Positions 1 to 10,300 of a DNA stretch of 64,000 bases are shown here, piece by piece. Position 1 is the first letter of the stretch. Every line of letters starts with the position of its first letter. The notes beneath the pieces are model-generated. The model did no database searches. It was not told where the DNA came from and was given only the letters and a program-made list of their open reading frames with translations. Made by a program: the position numbers and the translations under genes. The stretch is from Cornus controversa (lineage: Eukaryota > Streptophyta > Magnoliopsida > Cornales > Cornaceae). Where the stretch lies: contig CM048853.1 in the NCBI GenBank assembly GCA_026545225.1, positions 47,479,755 to 47,543,754 of the forward strand, in the 5' to 3' direction.

Positions 1-9
1 GAAGGAAAA

Positions 10-201
10 ATGTGGGGACCGAAGCCCGAAGATGCTGTTTGGATCGAATCTCGCAGCGGAATGAAGGCATACTGGGTAAAGTTCAATCCGCCTACATGGA
101 CCATGACAAATGAAATACCTTTATCTTCTGGGTGTGGAGATGAGTTTGAAGGAGATGTTTCTTCTCAAGTACATGAAGAAACCAATGAAGAAACAAAGTA
201 A
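10..201 (+). CDS. unassigned short ORF, possibly the 3' end of a reading frame entering from the left
   Basis: A 63-codon open frame that stays open to the left edge of the window, so the ATG at 10 may be internal. Its composition is protein-like: tryptophans at three positions, a PPTWTM segment, and an acidic, Glu-rich tail ending in a TAA stop. I do not recognise the family. It sits about 2.1 kb upstream of a polypurine tract and an LTR-like start, so it could be the end of a retrotransposon ORF, but it does not resemble an integrase C-terminus I know. It could equally be the last exon of a host gene. Sequence left of the window would decide. Confidence 0.3.
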   Translation: MWGPKPEDAVWIESRSGMKAYWVKFNPPTWTMTNEIPLSSGCGDEFEGDVSSQVHEETNEETK

Positions 202-301
202 GAAAGAAATCTTCAAATTGACGCCGAGTTAGTTCACATTTTTTAACGCAAGTTTGGACTATCTTTTGAATCTTATAGAGTGGAAGAATAATCAAAGACG
301 G

Positions 302-517
302 AGTACTCCCTGACACGAGTATAAATTGTATGCAAAAAAAAAATTACTTCCTGACACGAGTATAAACTGTCTGCAAAAAAAAAAAAAATTTACTCCCTGA
401 CACGAGTATAGACTGTCTGCAAAAAAAAAAATCACTTCCAGACACGAGTATAAATTGTCTACAAAAAAATATATATATTTACTACCTGACACGAGTATAA
501 GCTGTCTGCAAAAGACA
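302..517. repeat. tandem array A, 42-48-bp units, 5 copies
   Basis: Five consecutive units carry the core CCTGACACGAGTATA, followed by a variable A-tract of about 8-14 bases that accounts for the length differences. The units begin near 302, 346, 391, 433 and 480. The minus-strand open frame here is a by-product of the repetition. The array is the first of several unrelated arrays between the ORF ending at 201 and the polypurine tract near 2324. Confidence 0.85.
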
Positions 518-628
518 AAAAAAGTTGGGGATAATATGGTTGAAATTAAAAGTGTAATTCTGCCTCCATGCTCAAACTTACATGAAATATGGTTTTAAGA
601 TAATGGTGGTGATTTTGGCCAAACATTA

Positions 629-1145
629 TTTCCAAACTAGTGCACACACAATTGGAGTCTTCCAAATCACGCATTCCAAACCGGTGCACAAGAGCGCAAT
701 TGTACACACAGTTGGAGTCTTTCAAATCACGCTTTCCAGACTGGTACACAAGAGCGCAATTGTACACACAGTTGGAGTCTTTCAAATCACGCCTTCCAAA
801 CTGGTGCACAAGAGCGCAATTATACACACAGTTGGAGTCTTCCAAATCACGCCTTCTAGACTGGTGCACAAGAGTGCAATTGTACACATAGTCGAAGTCT
901 TCCAAATCACCCCTTCCAAATTGGTGCACAAGAGCACAATTGTACACACAGTTGGAGTCTTCTAAATCACGTCTTCCAGACTAATGCACAAGAGTACAAT
1001 TGTACACACAGTCGGAGTCTTCCAAATCACATCTTCCAGACTGGTGCATAAGAGCGCAATTGTACACACAGTCGGAGTCTTCTAAATCACGCATTCCAAA
1101 CTGGTGCACAAGAGCGCAATTGTACGCACAGTCAGAGACTTTAAA
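629..1145. repeat. tandem array B, 60-bp units, about 8 copies
   Basis: The unit is exactly 60 bp, so the copies line up with the printed rows. The core reads CTGGTGCACAAGAGCGCAAT followed by TGTACACACAGTTGGAGTCT. Copies differ by scattered substitutions with almost no indels. Because 60 is a multiple of three, open frames with 20-residue repeats appear on both strands (for example 582-965 plus and 546-947 minus). I treat these as artefacts of the period, not genes. There is no sequence similarity to array A. Confidence 0.9.
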
Positions 1146-1384
1146 AATAGTCACACATATACGCTTGTGCAAACTGCGGTCACATCTTATTCAAGATTAT
1201 TACACAAGTGGCATTCTAAAAAAAAAAATCTTTTCGAAGTTGCATGTTATATTATATTCCAAGAGTTTGTAATTCATAGAGTAGTGTAGGAGAGATGGTG
1301 TGATGTTGGAAGAACTTCTTATGAGGTCTCAAGTTCAAAACCTTTAAATAACAAGAAAATAGTTATTTTTCTTTTAGGCAACCT

Positions 1385-1725
1385 TCATGTGAAAAAAAAA
1401 ATTAGGAAGAAAAAGAAGTGACGGCTGGGACGAGAAGAAGAAAAAATAAAAAAAAATAACAAAGGAGCGTGAGAAAAAAAAGAAAAAATAAATAAAGGAG
1501 CGTGAGAAAAAGAAGAAAGAAAGAAGAAAAAATAAAGGAGCGTGAGAAGAAGAAGAAAGAAAGAAGAAAAAGAAAAAAAAAACAAAGGAGTGTGAGAAGA
1601 AGAAAAAAGAAAGAAAGAAGAAAAAAAAAAAGAAAAGGGAAGAAGAAGATAAGAAAGAAAAAAAAAGGGGGGAAGAAGAAGAGATGGCTGGAAGAAGAGA
1701 AAAAAAAAAAAAGGAAGAACTTATG
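1385..1725. repeat. purine-rich (GA/A) low-complexity tract
   Basis: About 340 bp are almost entirely A and G on the plus strand, with a recurring AAAGGAGCGTGAGAA motif (near 1464, 1494, 1535 and 1584), so part of it is a degenerate minisatellite. Open frames on both strands (Lys/Arg-rich on plus, Ser/Phe-rich on minus) are compositional artefacts. Confidence 0.85.
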
Positions 1726-1879
1726 GTTGTTAGGTGTGAGTTTCTTCCAAGTTCCTTTCGGTAGCAGCTTAAGGGACTTCTCTCCAGTATTCTCAGTTCG
1801 TGGGACTTTTCTCCATTTTTCTCTGATGTGAAAGGTCTGAAGGATATGCTACATATATATAATGGTGGATTAATCCTAT

Positions 1880-2250
1880 GTAACATTGAATTCTCAAGTC
1901 TCTGTTTGGAAAAAATATATATATATTTTATTTGAAATAAGATTCTCAAGTCTCCAATTCTGTTTGAAAAAGGTAAAAAAAACATCTTATTTGTAATAAG
2001 ATTCTCAAGTCTCTAATTCAGTTTGGAAAAGAAAAAAAAAACCTATTTGTAATAGGATTCTCAAATTTTCAATTCTGTTTGGACAAGGTAAAAAATCCTA
2101 TTTGTAATAGGATTCTAAAGTCTTCAATTCTGGTTGGACAAGAAAAAAAATCATATCTGTAGAAAAATAAAAAATAAAAAATCGTTTTCAAGACTCTAAT
2201 TCAACTTGACAAAGAAGACATCTTCTTTGCAATTGGATTTTCGCAAAAAA
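1880..2250. repeat. tandem array C, 55-66-bp units, 5-6 copies
   Basis: Units share GATTCTCAAGTCT, then AATTCTGTTTGGA, an A-rich stretch and TATTTGTAATA. They start near 1890, 1940, 2000, 2057, 2111 and, degenerate, near 2185. This array lies immediately upstream of the polypurine tract. Confidence 0.75.
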
Positions 2251-2323
2251 AAAAAACTTTACGAAAATTAAATACTTCAAGTCCCGCTTTAAATGCGTAC
2301 AAGCTCGATATAGCGCGAGACTT

Positions 2324-2333
2324 GAAGTGGGGG
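2324..2333 (+). other. polypurine tract of an LTR retrotransposon (putative)
   Basis: GAAGTGGGGG is followed by CAATT and then TGTAGACACA, the TG-starting end of an LTR-like sequence. A G-rich purine run directly before TGTAGACAC is the usual layout at the inner border of a 3' LTR in plant Ty3/gypsy elements. This is the main reason for reading 1-2338 as the 3' part of such an element. Confidence 0.5.
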
Positions 2334-2338
2334 CAATT

Positions 2339-3423
2339 TGTAGACACATAAATTTTGTGATGGTCTAATCACCATCCGATTGGTCAATAAGTCAAACACT
2401 TTTGATCAATTTACTCCTACGATTGCGGGTCCGTCAATGGACACGTGTCAAAATCTTGAAGGTTCAGGCCTTTAAAAAAATGTGTGATAATTCAAATTTA
2501 AATTGAATTTATTTCCATATAAAAGGAGACAAAATATTTTTTTTTATGGAAGTTGGCACAATTAATGAAAAATTATCAAATTAAACCCCCACCCTTTTTC
2601 CTATAGATACAAGGTCACCCTACACATTCAGGGAGGGGAACGAAGACAGACATAGACAGAGATCAAGAGAACACAAAAGCTCTGCTGAACCCCTACCTCA
2701 ACCAACACTCAAAATTCTGAAGACAAAGAACAACAAGCATGCCACACAAGTGCCTAGATATTCGGACACAAAATTTATGTGTACGGCACTTGTGTGACGT
2801 GCTTGTTGTTTTTCGTCTTCAGATTCTTCGATGGTTGAAGGTCTTAGAAGAAGAACGACACTTGTGTGGCGTGCTTGTTATTCTTCATTTTCAGATTCTT
2901 CGATGGTTGAAGGTCTTAGAAGAAGAACAACACTTGTGTGGTGTGCTTGTTGTTCTTCTTTTTCAGATTCTTCGAGGATTGAAAGTCTTAGAAGTAGAAC
3001 AACACTTGCGTGGCGTACTTGTTGTTCTTCGTCTTCAGAACTTTGAGTGTTGGTCGAGGTAGAGGTTCAACAAAGCTTTTGTGTTCTCTTCAACTCTTTT
3101 TGTGTGTCTTTCTATTTTCGTTCCCCTTCCCGAATGTGTAAGGTGACCTTGTATCCATAGGCAATAGGATGGGGGTTTAATTTAGTAATTCCCCATTAAT
3201 TGTTCCAACTTCCATAAAAAAAAAAATTTTGCCTCCTTTTATATGAAAATAAATTAAATCTAAATTTGAATTATCACACATTTTTTTAAAGGCCTGAACC
3301 TTCAAGATTTTGACACTTGTCCGTTGACAAGACCCGCAATTGTAAAACTAAATTGATCAAAAGTGTTTGGCTTATTGACCAATCGGACGGTGATTAGACC
3401 ATCACAAAATTTATGTGTTTACA
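2339..3423. mobile_element. palindromic (head-to-head) LTR-like / foldback unit
   Basis: The left arm at 2339-2755 begins TGTAGACACATAAATTTTGT. The right arm at about 3001-3423 is its inverted copy and ends AAATTTATGTGTTTACA. The arms are roughly 420 bp each and differ by scattered substitutions and small indels. Each arm contains a TATA-like CATATAAAAGG (near 2517 and, inverted, near 3237), as an LTR promoter would. The centre holds a 72-bp minisatellite. The left border follows a polypurine tract, so the left arm reads as the start of a 3' LTR. The whole could be two LTR fragments in opposite orientation or a true foldback element. No convincing target-site duplication is visible. Confidence 0.7.
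2785..3045. repeat. 72-bp minisatellite in the centre of the palindrome
   Basis: Four copies of a 72-bp unit containing CACTTGTGTGGCGTGCTTGT and CAGATTCTTCGATGGTTGAA start near 2785, 2857, 2929 and 3001. Since 72 is a multiple of three, it yields a repetitive open frame (2739-3062) that I do not consider a gene. The last copy runs into the inverted right arm, so the minisatellite appears to have grown from sequence at the inner arm border. Confidence 0.8.
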
Positions 3424-3639
3424 GGCATTTTCAAAGTTAGGGTTAGATGGTGAAAGGGAAACCCACTTCTAGGTAGAGGAAAATACATTGTTGAAGAAGA
3501 GTTCGATTCCACTTAAAGTGCTTAATGTGGAGAACACGTGGATATTAAATGGAGACACCAATATGGTTCCAAGCGATTGAAAAAAAAACCTCTTTCACTT
3601 TTTAAAGGTGTAAAAAAAGCTTCCACTAGATTCATCCCA

Positions 3640-4600
3640 TCATTGATGTCTTCAACTCATATAAATACCAATAATTTGTGGACACTTAATTCCCTAGGAC
3701 AATCACCTCAACCACACTATCATCATGACTATGCAAAATTTCTAGATTTTAACCAATACAAGTAAAAAGAAAAAGGAAAAAAAGAAGTAAACATCTTAGT
3801 CATGTTTGTGCACAGTTAATTCCCATCATTGATGTCTTCAATTCATATAAATATCGATAATTTGTGGACACTTAATTCCCTAGGACAATCACCTCAACCA
3901 CACTATCATCATGACTATCGAAAATTTCTAGATTTTAACGGGTACAGGTAAAAAGAAAAAGAAAAAAAAGTAAACATCTTAACCATGTTTGTGGACATTT
4001 AAAAAAAAAAGTAAACATCTTAACCATGTTTGTGGACACTTAATTCCCATCGTTGATGTCTTCAACTCATATAAATACCAATAATCTATGGACACTTAAT
4101 TCCCTAGGACAATCACCTCAACCACACTATCATCATGACTATCAAAAATTTCTAGATTTTAACAGGTACAGGTAAAAAGAAAAAGAAAAGTAAACATCTT
4201 AACCATGTTTGTGGACATTTAATTCCCATCGTTGATGTCTTCAACTCATATAAATACCTCCCATTGTTGTTGTCTTCAACTCATATAAATACCAATAATT
4301 TGTGGACACTTAATTTTCTAAGATAATCACCTCAACCACACTATCATCATGACTATCGGAAATTTTTAGATTTTAACCGGTATATGTAAAAAGAAAAAGA
4401 AAAAGAAAAAGAAAACAGTAAACATCTCAACCATGTTTGTGGACACTTAATTCCGATCATTGATGTCTTCAACTCATAAATACCAATAATTTGTGAAAGG
4501 ACAATCACCTCAACCACACTATCATCATGACTATGGAAAATATCTAGATTTTGTAAAAAGAAAAAGGAAAAAAAAAAAACAGTAACATCTTAACCATGTT
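3640..4600. repeat. tandem array D, about 180-190-bp units with truncated copies
   Basis: Repeated blocks begin CATTGATGTCTTCAACTCAT, continue with AATTTGTGGACACTTAATTC, CACCTCAACCACACTATCAT and TTCTAGATTTTAAC, then an AAAAAGAAAAAG tract and AAACATCTTAACCATGTTTG. Full or nearly full copies start near 3640, 3826, 4050, 4260 and 4460. Short partial copies lie near 3990 and 4225. The pattern suggests unequal exchange. No coding potential is credible. Confidence 0.85.
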
Positions 4601-4889
4601 TTCTTCTTCACCTAACAAATATTGTTCACAAGTAGTCCCGCACTGTGTAGATATTATTTGTTTTGCACAGTATTCTTTCGGTGCTAACCATTTTTTCAAA
4701 ACGCATCTACACAATTAAAGAATGTCTACACATAAAAGTCTCTAACGATTTTTTCCCTCTCTCGCCAACGATGTGGAACGTCGTATCAAGGGTACAAAAA
4801 TTAAAAATGTGTATATACACCTGCATAATTATACAAGTTTTGATGTCCCTAATTTGACATTGCTTTCTCCATTTTAATTAACAGAATAC

Positions 4890-5600
4890 ATTAATACAAG
4901 CAAATCAGAAAAACTGAAAAAAAAAAAAAAAAAGGCATATTCAAACTGAAAGCTTAACCCCAAAGCTACATAAACGTTCCTAATTTGACTTTGCTTTCTT
5001 CATTGCATCATTCTTCTTCTTTTTTTTCTTTGTTTAGTGAAGCTTGAAATATTCTATGAGAGAGAGCGAATGAGTGAGTAGATGTTTCAGACTTCAGTTG
5101 CTTATATATTGGTGCCTTTCTCTTGCGTGGACAAAAAGATCACAATGATGCAATACCTTTACCCGGTCAAAGCTCCTAACTTTAACGGTTCATTTGTAAA
5201 TAAATAAATAAAATACAAATGAACCGTTAAAGTTAGGAGCTTTGACCGGGTAAAGGTATTGCATCGTGGGATAAAATTTTTGTAAAAAAGACTTTAGGAC
5301 ATTTTTGTCCTTCAGTTTAATATGATAAAAGTTATAAATTTGGGAGAGTGCGTCCGTAATTTACTGTACAAATGAGGTCAAAAGTTGATTCTCCACTCAT
5401 ATTCATTGTTTTAATAAACCAAATAATATAGCTAATGCTATATTTAAAGAAATAGATCGATGGCTTACACAAATCGAGACTCCTTCAAGTTGAGAGAGAA
5501 TATGTATAATTGAGGGAGAGAGAAACCATGAGAGATGAGGAAAAAATTGAAAAAATGGGCTAAATAATGTAAAAATAGTTATTTTATAAGAAGTTTTAGG
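4890..5600 (-). promoter_or_regulatory. orphan second copy of the ABCG promoter and leader region
   Basis: Blocks here match, in the same order and orientation, the upstream region of the ABC transporter at 22090-22945. Shared blocks are the TTTTTTTCTTTGTTTA leader segment, GCTTATATATT with GGxGCC and TCTC (TATA region at 5102-5109), ACAAATG with TTAAAG and TTTGACC and TTGCATC, and the distal block AAAATAGATCGATGGCTTA followed by CATGAGAGATGAG. Divergence is moderate with indels. The expected downstream coding sequence (minus strand, below about 4890) is absent; tandem array D is there instead. I infer a former tandem ABCG duplicate whose coding part was lost or lies outside the window. Confidence 0.7.
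5147..5265. repeat. perfect 52-bp inverted repeat with 15-bp loop
   Basis: The arms at 5147-5198 and 5214-5265 are exact reverse complements over 52 bp, separated by an AAATAAATAA-type loop. The right arm corresponds to sequence also present (diverged) in the intact ABCG promoter near 22235-22290. The left arm has no counterpart there. The left arm is therefore a local inverted duplication added in this promoter copy. Its perfection implies recent origin or ongoing homogenisation. Confidence 0.95.
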
Positions 5601-6056
5601 ATGACAATATTTGAATTACTAAAAATATTTTAATATATATAAAAATTGAGTGGCCATGCTCCCCTACTGACCTTTCATTTTATTTTTTATTTCTTTTTTA
5701 CTTTGACAATAACAAACTCATACACTCTTTTTTTATTTTTTTAAAAAAATCACCTTCTATTTTGAATTCTCCTCGACTAATTATGACTAATTATTAGATC
5801 AAAAATGGAAAAGATACGTATAAAAGAGTAGATGACGCTACTTGAACAGTCCCAAAGGTTAAAACAAGTGTGTGTATACACATGACTGTCCAGCTGCTCA
5901 TCGGTGTGTAGAGAGCAACATATGCAAATTTAATATTAGTTGTTGGATTTGATCCAATGACTATAATTAAAAACAACCAATAAAATAGATTTTTTGATTT
6001 TTATAGTCTTCAAAACCACCTAACTTCATATACAACAAGTGCTTAAAATAAAAATA

Positions 6057-6726
6057 GGGAGGCGATATTCGTACTCTCCTTCTCTCCTATTGCACTCCAT
6101 TTGTCTTTTTCTTTTAAAAGAAATGACAAAAAAAATTCATAAACTCATTAATGCATCATCTTTTATTTTATAATACCATAACTACCCCTTATCCTAACTC
6201 TTTTTACATTCTTTAGTACCTTTTTTTTTTTGGACTAATGTCAAAAGATATAATTTATTCTGTAGAGATAAATTTTTTTGGGTCCTTTTTTTATGTACTA
6301 TATTTTTTTTTCCTCGAATGAGATTATTTATTCTACCTATGATAACTTTTTTTGGGTCATGTCAAAATAAATAATTAAGTAACATTTTTTTAGGTTTTTT
6401 TTTTTTTCGGTTCTTGTCAAAAGAGATCTTTTTATTCAACATAAATAAATAAAATTTTAATCCGGTAAAAATAGATAACTTATTTAGCATAAATAAATTT
6501 TTTTTTTCATGTCAAAAGAGAACACATTTAGAAGAGAGAACCTTTTTTTTTTAGATTCTCTCAAAAGAAACCTAAAATATTAAAGATGAAAAACAAAGAG
6601 AGGATATCTTAGAGGGTAATTGTGTAACTTGATAAAAATAATAATCATTCACTTGTAAAATTAGAATTATAGTATCATTTCATTTAGGATGGGAGTGCAA
6701 ATATATAAAAGAGAATATCGTCTCCC
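6057..6726. mobile_element. 670-bp non-autonomous TIR transposon with 8-bp target duplication
   Basis: The ends are inverted copies: GGGAGGCGATATTC at left, and at right the reverse complement reads GGGAGACGATATTC. Further symmetry extends inward (TGCACTCC on both sides). The flanks 6049-6056 and 6727-6734 are both TAAAAATA, a perfect 8-bp duplication. An 8-bp duplication fits hAT, but the long subterminal symmetry is more like Mutator-type MITEs (usually 9 bp), so the superfamily is open. The interior is AT-rich with recurring GTCAAAAGAG motifs and no ORF. Confidence 0.8.
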
Positions 6727-6734
6727 TAAAAATA

Positions 6735-7356
6735 TCTCCTTAAAAATAGAATTCACTTCTTTACAATACTATAACGGTTTGCAAAACAAAAATGTCTCAC
6801 GTCATTTTTAACACTTCATATACAGCAAAGTGTTTGACTCTCAGGTCATTTGCTGCAGTGTCCCTTTGTAGAGTGAACTAAACCTACTGTTGATTACATA
6901 TCTCGTTAATTTGTTAGTTAGTTTCTCAATGGTTAAATCCCATCATTACAAACCAACTATGCCATATCAAGTTCTGGAAAGCTTCAATCAGGAATGGAAG
7001 AGAGAAAAAATAAAAGGATATATTGGTGTTGTTTTAGATAATTAATTATGATGAGTTTTTTTTTTATTATTAGCAAAAATAAACTCATACTCATTTGTCA
7101 TTACGGGACTTGAACCTTCACAATTGTAGGTGATAGACGGGAAACAATTAAAAAAGCCAGATGAGTCCATATATCATTAATTGTAGTCAATTTGTAAAAA
7201 ACAATTTTTAAAGTTGATAGTTGGAATAATTTGTTCAGTTACTCTAAATTTGCAGTCAAATTGCTGGAGAAGAAAATATCATCTCATCAAAAGTTGTAAA
7301 CCAGGTCCTGCAATGATCAAGTCACACTACATTACAAACAAATAATTTTACAACAT
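6735..7356. other. 3' flank of the ABC transporter gene, no gene seen
   Basis: About 620 bp between the TIR element and the stop codon of the ABC transporter. It should contain that gene's 3' UTR at its right end (minus-strand transcript). AATAAA-like signals are too common in this AT-rich DNA to choose a poly(A) site. No ORF or repeat stands out. Confidence 0.5.
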
Positions 7357-10300
7357 TCATCTCTTCTGGAAGTTAAGCTTTCCTATACAGTATGCAAATA
7401 GAGAAGCAAGAATTATGGGGTATACAATGAGAACAACAGCAACTACTGGTAATTGATCATGGTGAAATCCAAAGTAATCTCTTAGAAATGCTGCAACAGT
7501 TTTGGTTTCTCCAAACACCATAATGTCCTTTTCTATATCTCCATACTGGGAAGTAAGCATACCATTTAGTGACCAAGATGAAGGGCATAGATAATACAAC
7601 CAAAGCCACCACTTGGGAATTTGCTGCAAGCCAAAAAAAACAACAGAATTGTGTTAATATCTCTAACACAGACAGTTGAAGTTCCAAAAACCAAGTATTT
7701 TTACAGCCTATTAACTGTTGCTTGGGAGAGAAACATGGGTATAGCACCCTGCAATCTAGCCAAAGTTTTACAACTATTTTAAAGTTACTCAGTTTAGCAT
7801 AAATACTTCGGCAATATGAATCCGGCTAGACTCTTAAAAGGCACAAAAATAGACAACTCTTCTTGTCATTAAGAAATTCCAATTTTTAGTTCATAGAGAA
7901 TAATATCTTTATCGTTTCATCCATTATCTATATATAATTTCTTCATTCTAAACTCTTTTTTCCAATTCTGAAAGACTTGCAAATAGCTAATCAAGCCACC
8001 CAAATCAACTTAATTGGAATTCCGAGTTACTGAGTCATGTTTTACAAAGTTCAATCACTAGCCTATTGTCTACATCATTACTCTTGAGAAGGTTCATTAA
8101 TAACCCGGGGAAATCAAGAAACAAAAAAAAAAGAAAAGCTGCTAATAACTAAAAACTTGAAATAGTATTGATTTTCTCTTCTTTATTTTTTGCACACATA
8201 TTATCAACCCTTTTTTTGGGCTGTTGGCTGGTCAGCAGTTTAATGCTTTAATATCAGTGCCATTGTGTTAGTTTGAGTCTTAGAGCAGCTACTTTGTGAA
8301 ATATCAAAGGTTAGACTTGTCTCGAGCCCTCCCTCTCCAGGTGTGTATTGGGACCAAAATTGGGTAGTGTCCCTTTATAATTGACTAATTTTTTGGATTG
8401 CAACAACATTGTTTTAGTTTAAGTAGGATTGAAAGGGAAAAAAATGAGGGATAGATTTTACCATAAAGAAAATTTTACAAGCTTTTCTTAGAGACGAGTT
8501 CCCCTATGTGCTGAGTTTTTGTTCTTACTTGTTCTAGTATAGGGTCATTGCTTGGTACACTGGTAAAGTAAGTTTTAGTCTGAAATAAACCGTTTTGTAT
8601 AAAATAAATCCCTATACTAGAAAGGCTTTTAATCCCTACATATTAACCAGATCACCACTGCAAAGGCTTTTAATTTGCTCTATTATCACCACAAGTTAGG
8701 ATAGTTCCTTGTTAATTATCTAAAAGTTAAGTAGACTTGAGCCTAATCCAGGGAAGATCCTATACCAAGTGAAGATTAGTGGCTTACCGGTTGAGGAATC
8801 ACAAATCCAGCAAACAAGTTAAACATTATGTAAAACGTTGACTGTAGAATTGCAGCTACTGGAAAGTTCGGTGTCATTGCAACAAGCAGCATTCCAAGAT
8901 AAGTGAAGTACAGCAATGAACATAACATCGCATAAAAGTACCAGAAGACCTTATAAGCTGACCAGTGATACCCAATCATCGGATACGTAATCACCACAAA
9001 TGCAAGTGCTTGGGCAAAGAGATAGGGAACCTCAATTGTCACCTACAAAATCAGTACACACATTTAAGCAGGAAGTACTAATAAAACAAAGCTCTTAAAA
9101 TTTTGTTTGATTTTATTATAAATGCTTGAAACTGAGAAGGACATCAGTAAGTCTTAGCTCTGATGGTATTAGAGTGGGTGTGTTTGGGTAGCTTTGGGTC
9201 TCAAGCTGTTGGTACGGAAGGTGCTAGCTACCCTTCACCAGTGAGTGAAGAGAGGATGAAGGTGGAGAAATGGATTGCAAAGTTGATCTTCAACATGCTA
9301 AGAAATTGTGAAAATTCATAGTACAGCTAAGCTGCTGTCTAGAGGAAAAGGTGTTGCTACATAGAACCATTCACTCCATTAAGCACTACTGTATTTATTT
9401 TCTAAATGTCTACAAAGAACCCTCGGCAATATAACATTCAACTCAACCTTATCAAGCTTTTAAATTAATTTTGAGGTCAATTATTGATCCAAATTTAACC
9501 AAATCAAGTGTATCACTAAACAAGTTCCCAGGAAATACCTGTGCAAGTGCATAAGCCCACGAAGCATACATCCCAGAAAATCTTTCCCGATACACAACAG
9601 ATCGCTCTGTTGTTACATAGGGTAAAACAGATGAGGAATTATTTATGCCCAAGAATATCACAGCAACAAACATTGAACCAAAAATATTGAACAAACTCTG
9701 CTGGTTATTTCTGTCAAAATGGAAAACAATGTTAGACTTCTGCAAAAATGCCTCCGCTAAAAAAATAATAGAAACCCAGAACCTACAAAGTACAGATGTA
9801 GTCATTAGCGGTCAATGGATCCATAGACTGCATTTTGTGGTCATTCCTTGTCTAAGAAACAGTACATAACCAAAGTATTTTCTTTTATTTTATTTTTTTC
9901 AAAAAAAAAAAATCCTTCCTATTATTCAGTGAATAGTGAAACGTCAGACCCGAATTAATCTGAAGAAAGTTTTTCAAAGAATCATACATGTGGATCATTC
10001 AATATAAGAGATTATAGAACTAACTTGAAACTTTTCGAATATAAATTATGCAATATATTAGATCCTAATGCATCAGTCCTGGAATAAGATGTTTCCCATA
10101 TGTGACATTGTGACCAGCAAAATGAGAATATGTTTCCTTTGCACTTGGCATATACTGAACTTCTGAGAGCCAAACTAAGTTTTTCCTAACTGTATGATGC
10201 TGGAAAGCATGCTGGAGTGAAGTCAGATACGAGAGCTAGTAAGTAATTGCTTCAAACTATTACTTAAAATGCACTGCCTCAAGCAGGAGCAAAATATCTA

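Noticed and set aside
546..965. Open frames on both strands encoding 20-residue repeats
   Set aside because: They follow from a 60-bp tandem repeat whose period is a multiple of three. There is no start context, no splice context and no non-repetitive protein sequence.
629..1145. CRISPR-like appearance of regular 60-bp repeats
   Set aside because: The whole unit is repeated, without unique spacers, in a plant nuclear genome.
1374..1985. 203-codon minus-strand ORF rich in Phe/Ser and the opposite Lys/Arg-rich ORF
   Set aside because: It lies on a GA/CT low-complexity tract, and the composition alone explains it.
2739..3062. 107-codon ORF with repeated LRWLKVLEEE segments
   Set aside because: It is produced by the 72-bp minisatellite (period divisible by three), and other frames are equally open.
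1..4890. Coding remnants of the lost second ABCG gene
   Set aside because: I looked for Walker A, signature and Walker B encoding stretches and C-terminal motifs on the minus strand and saw none.
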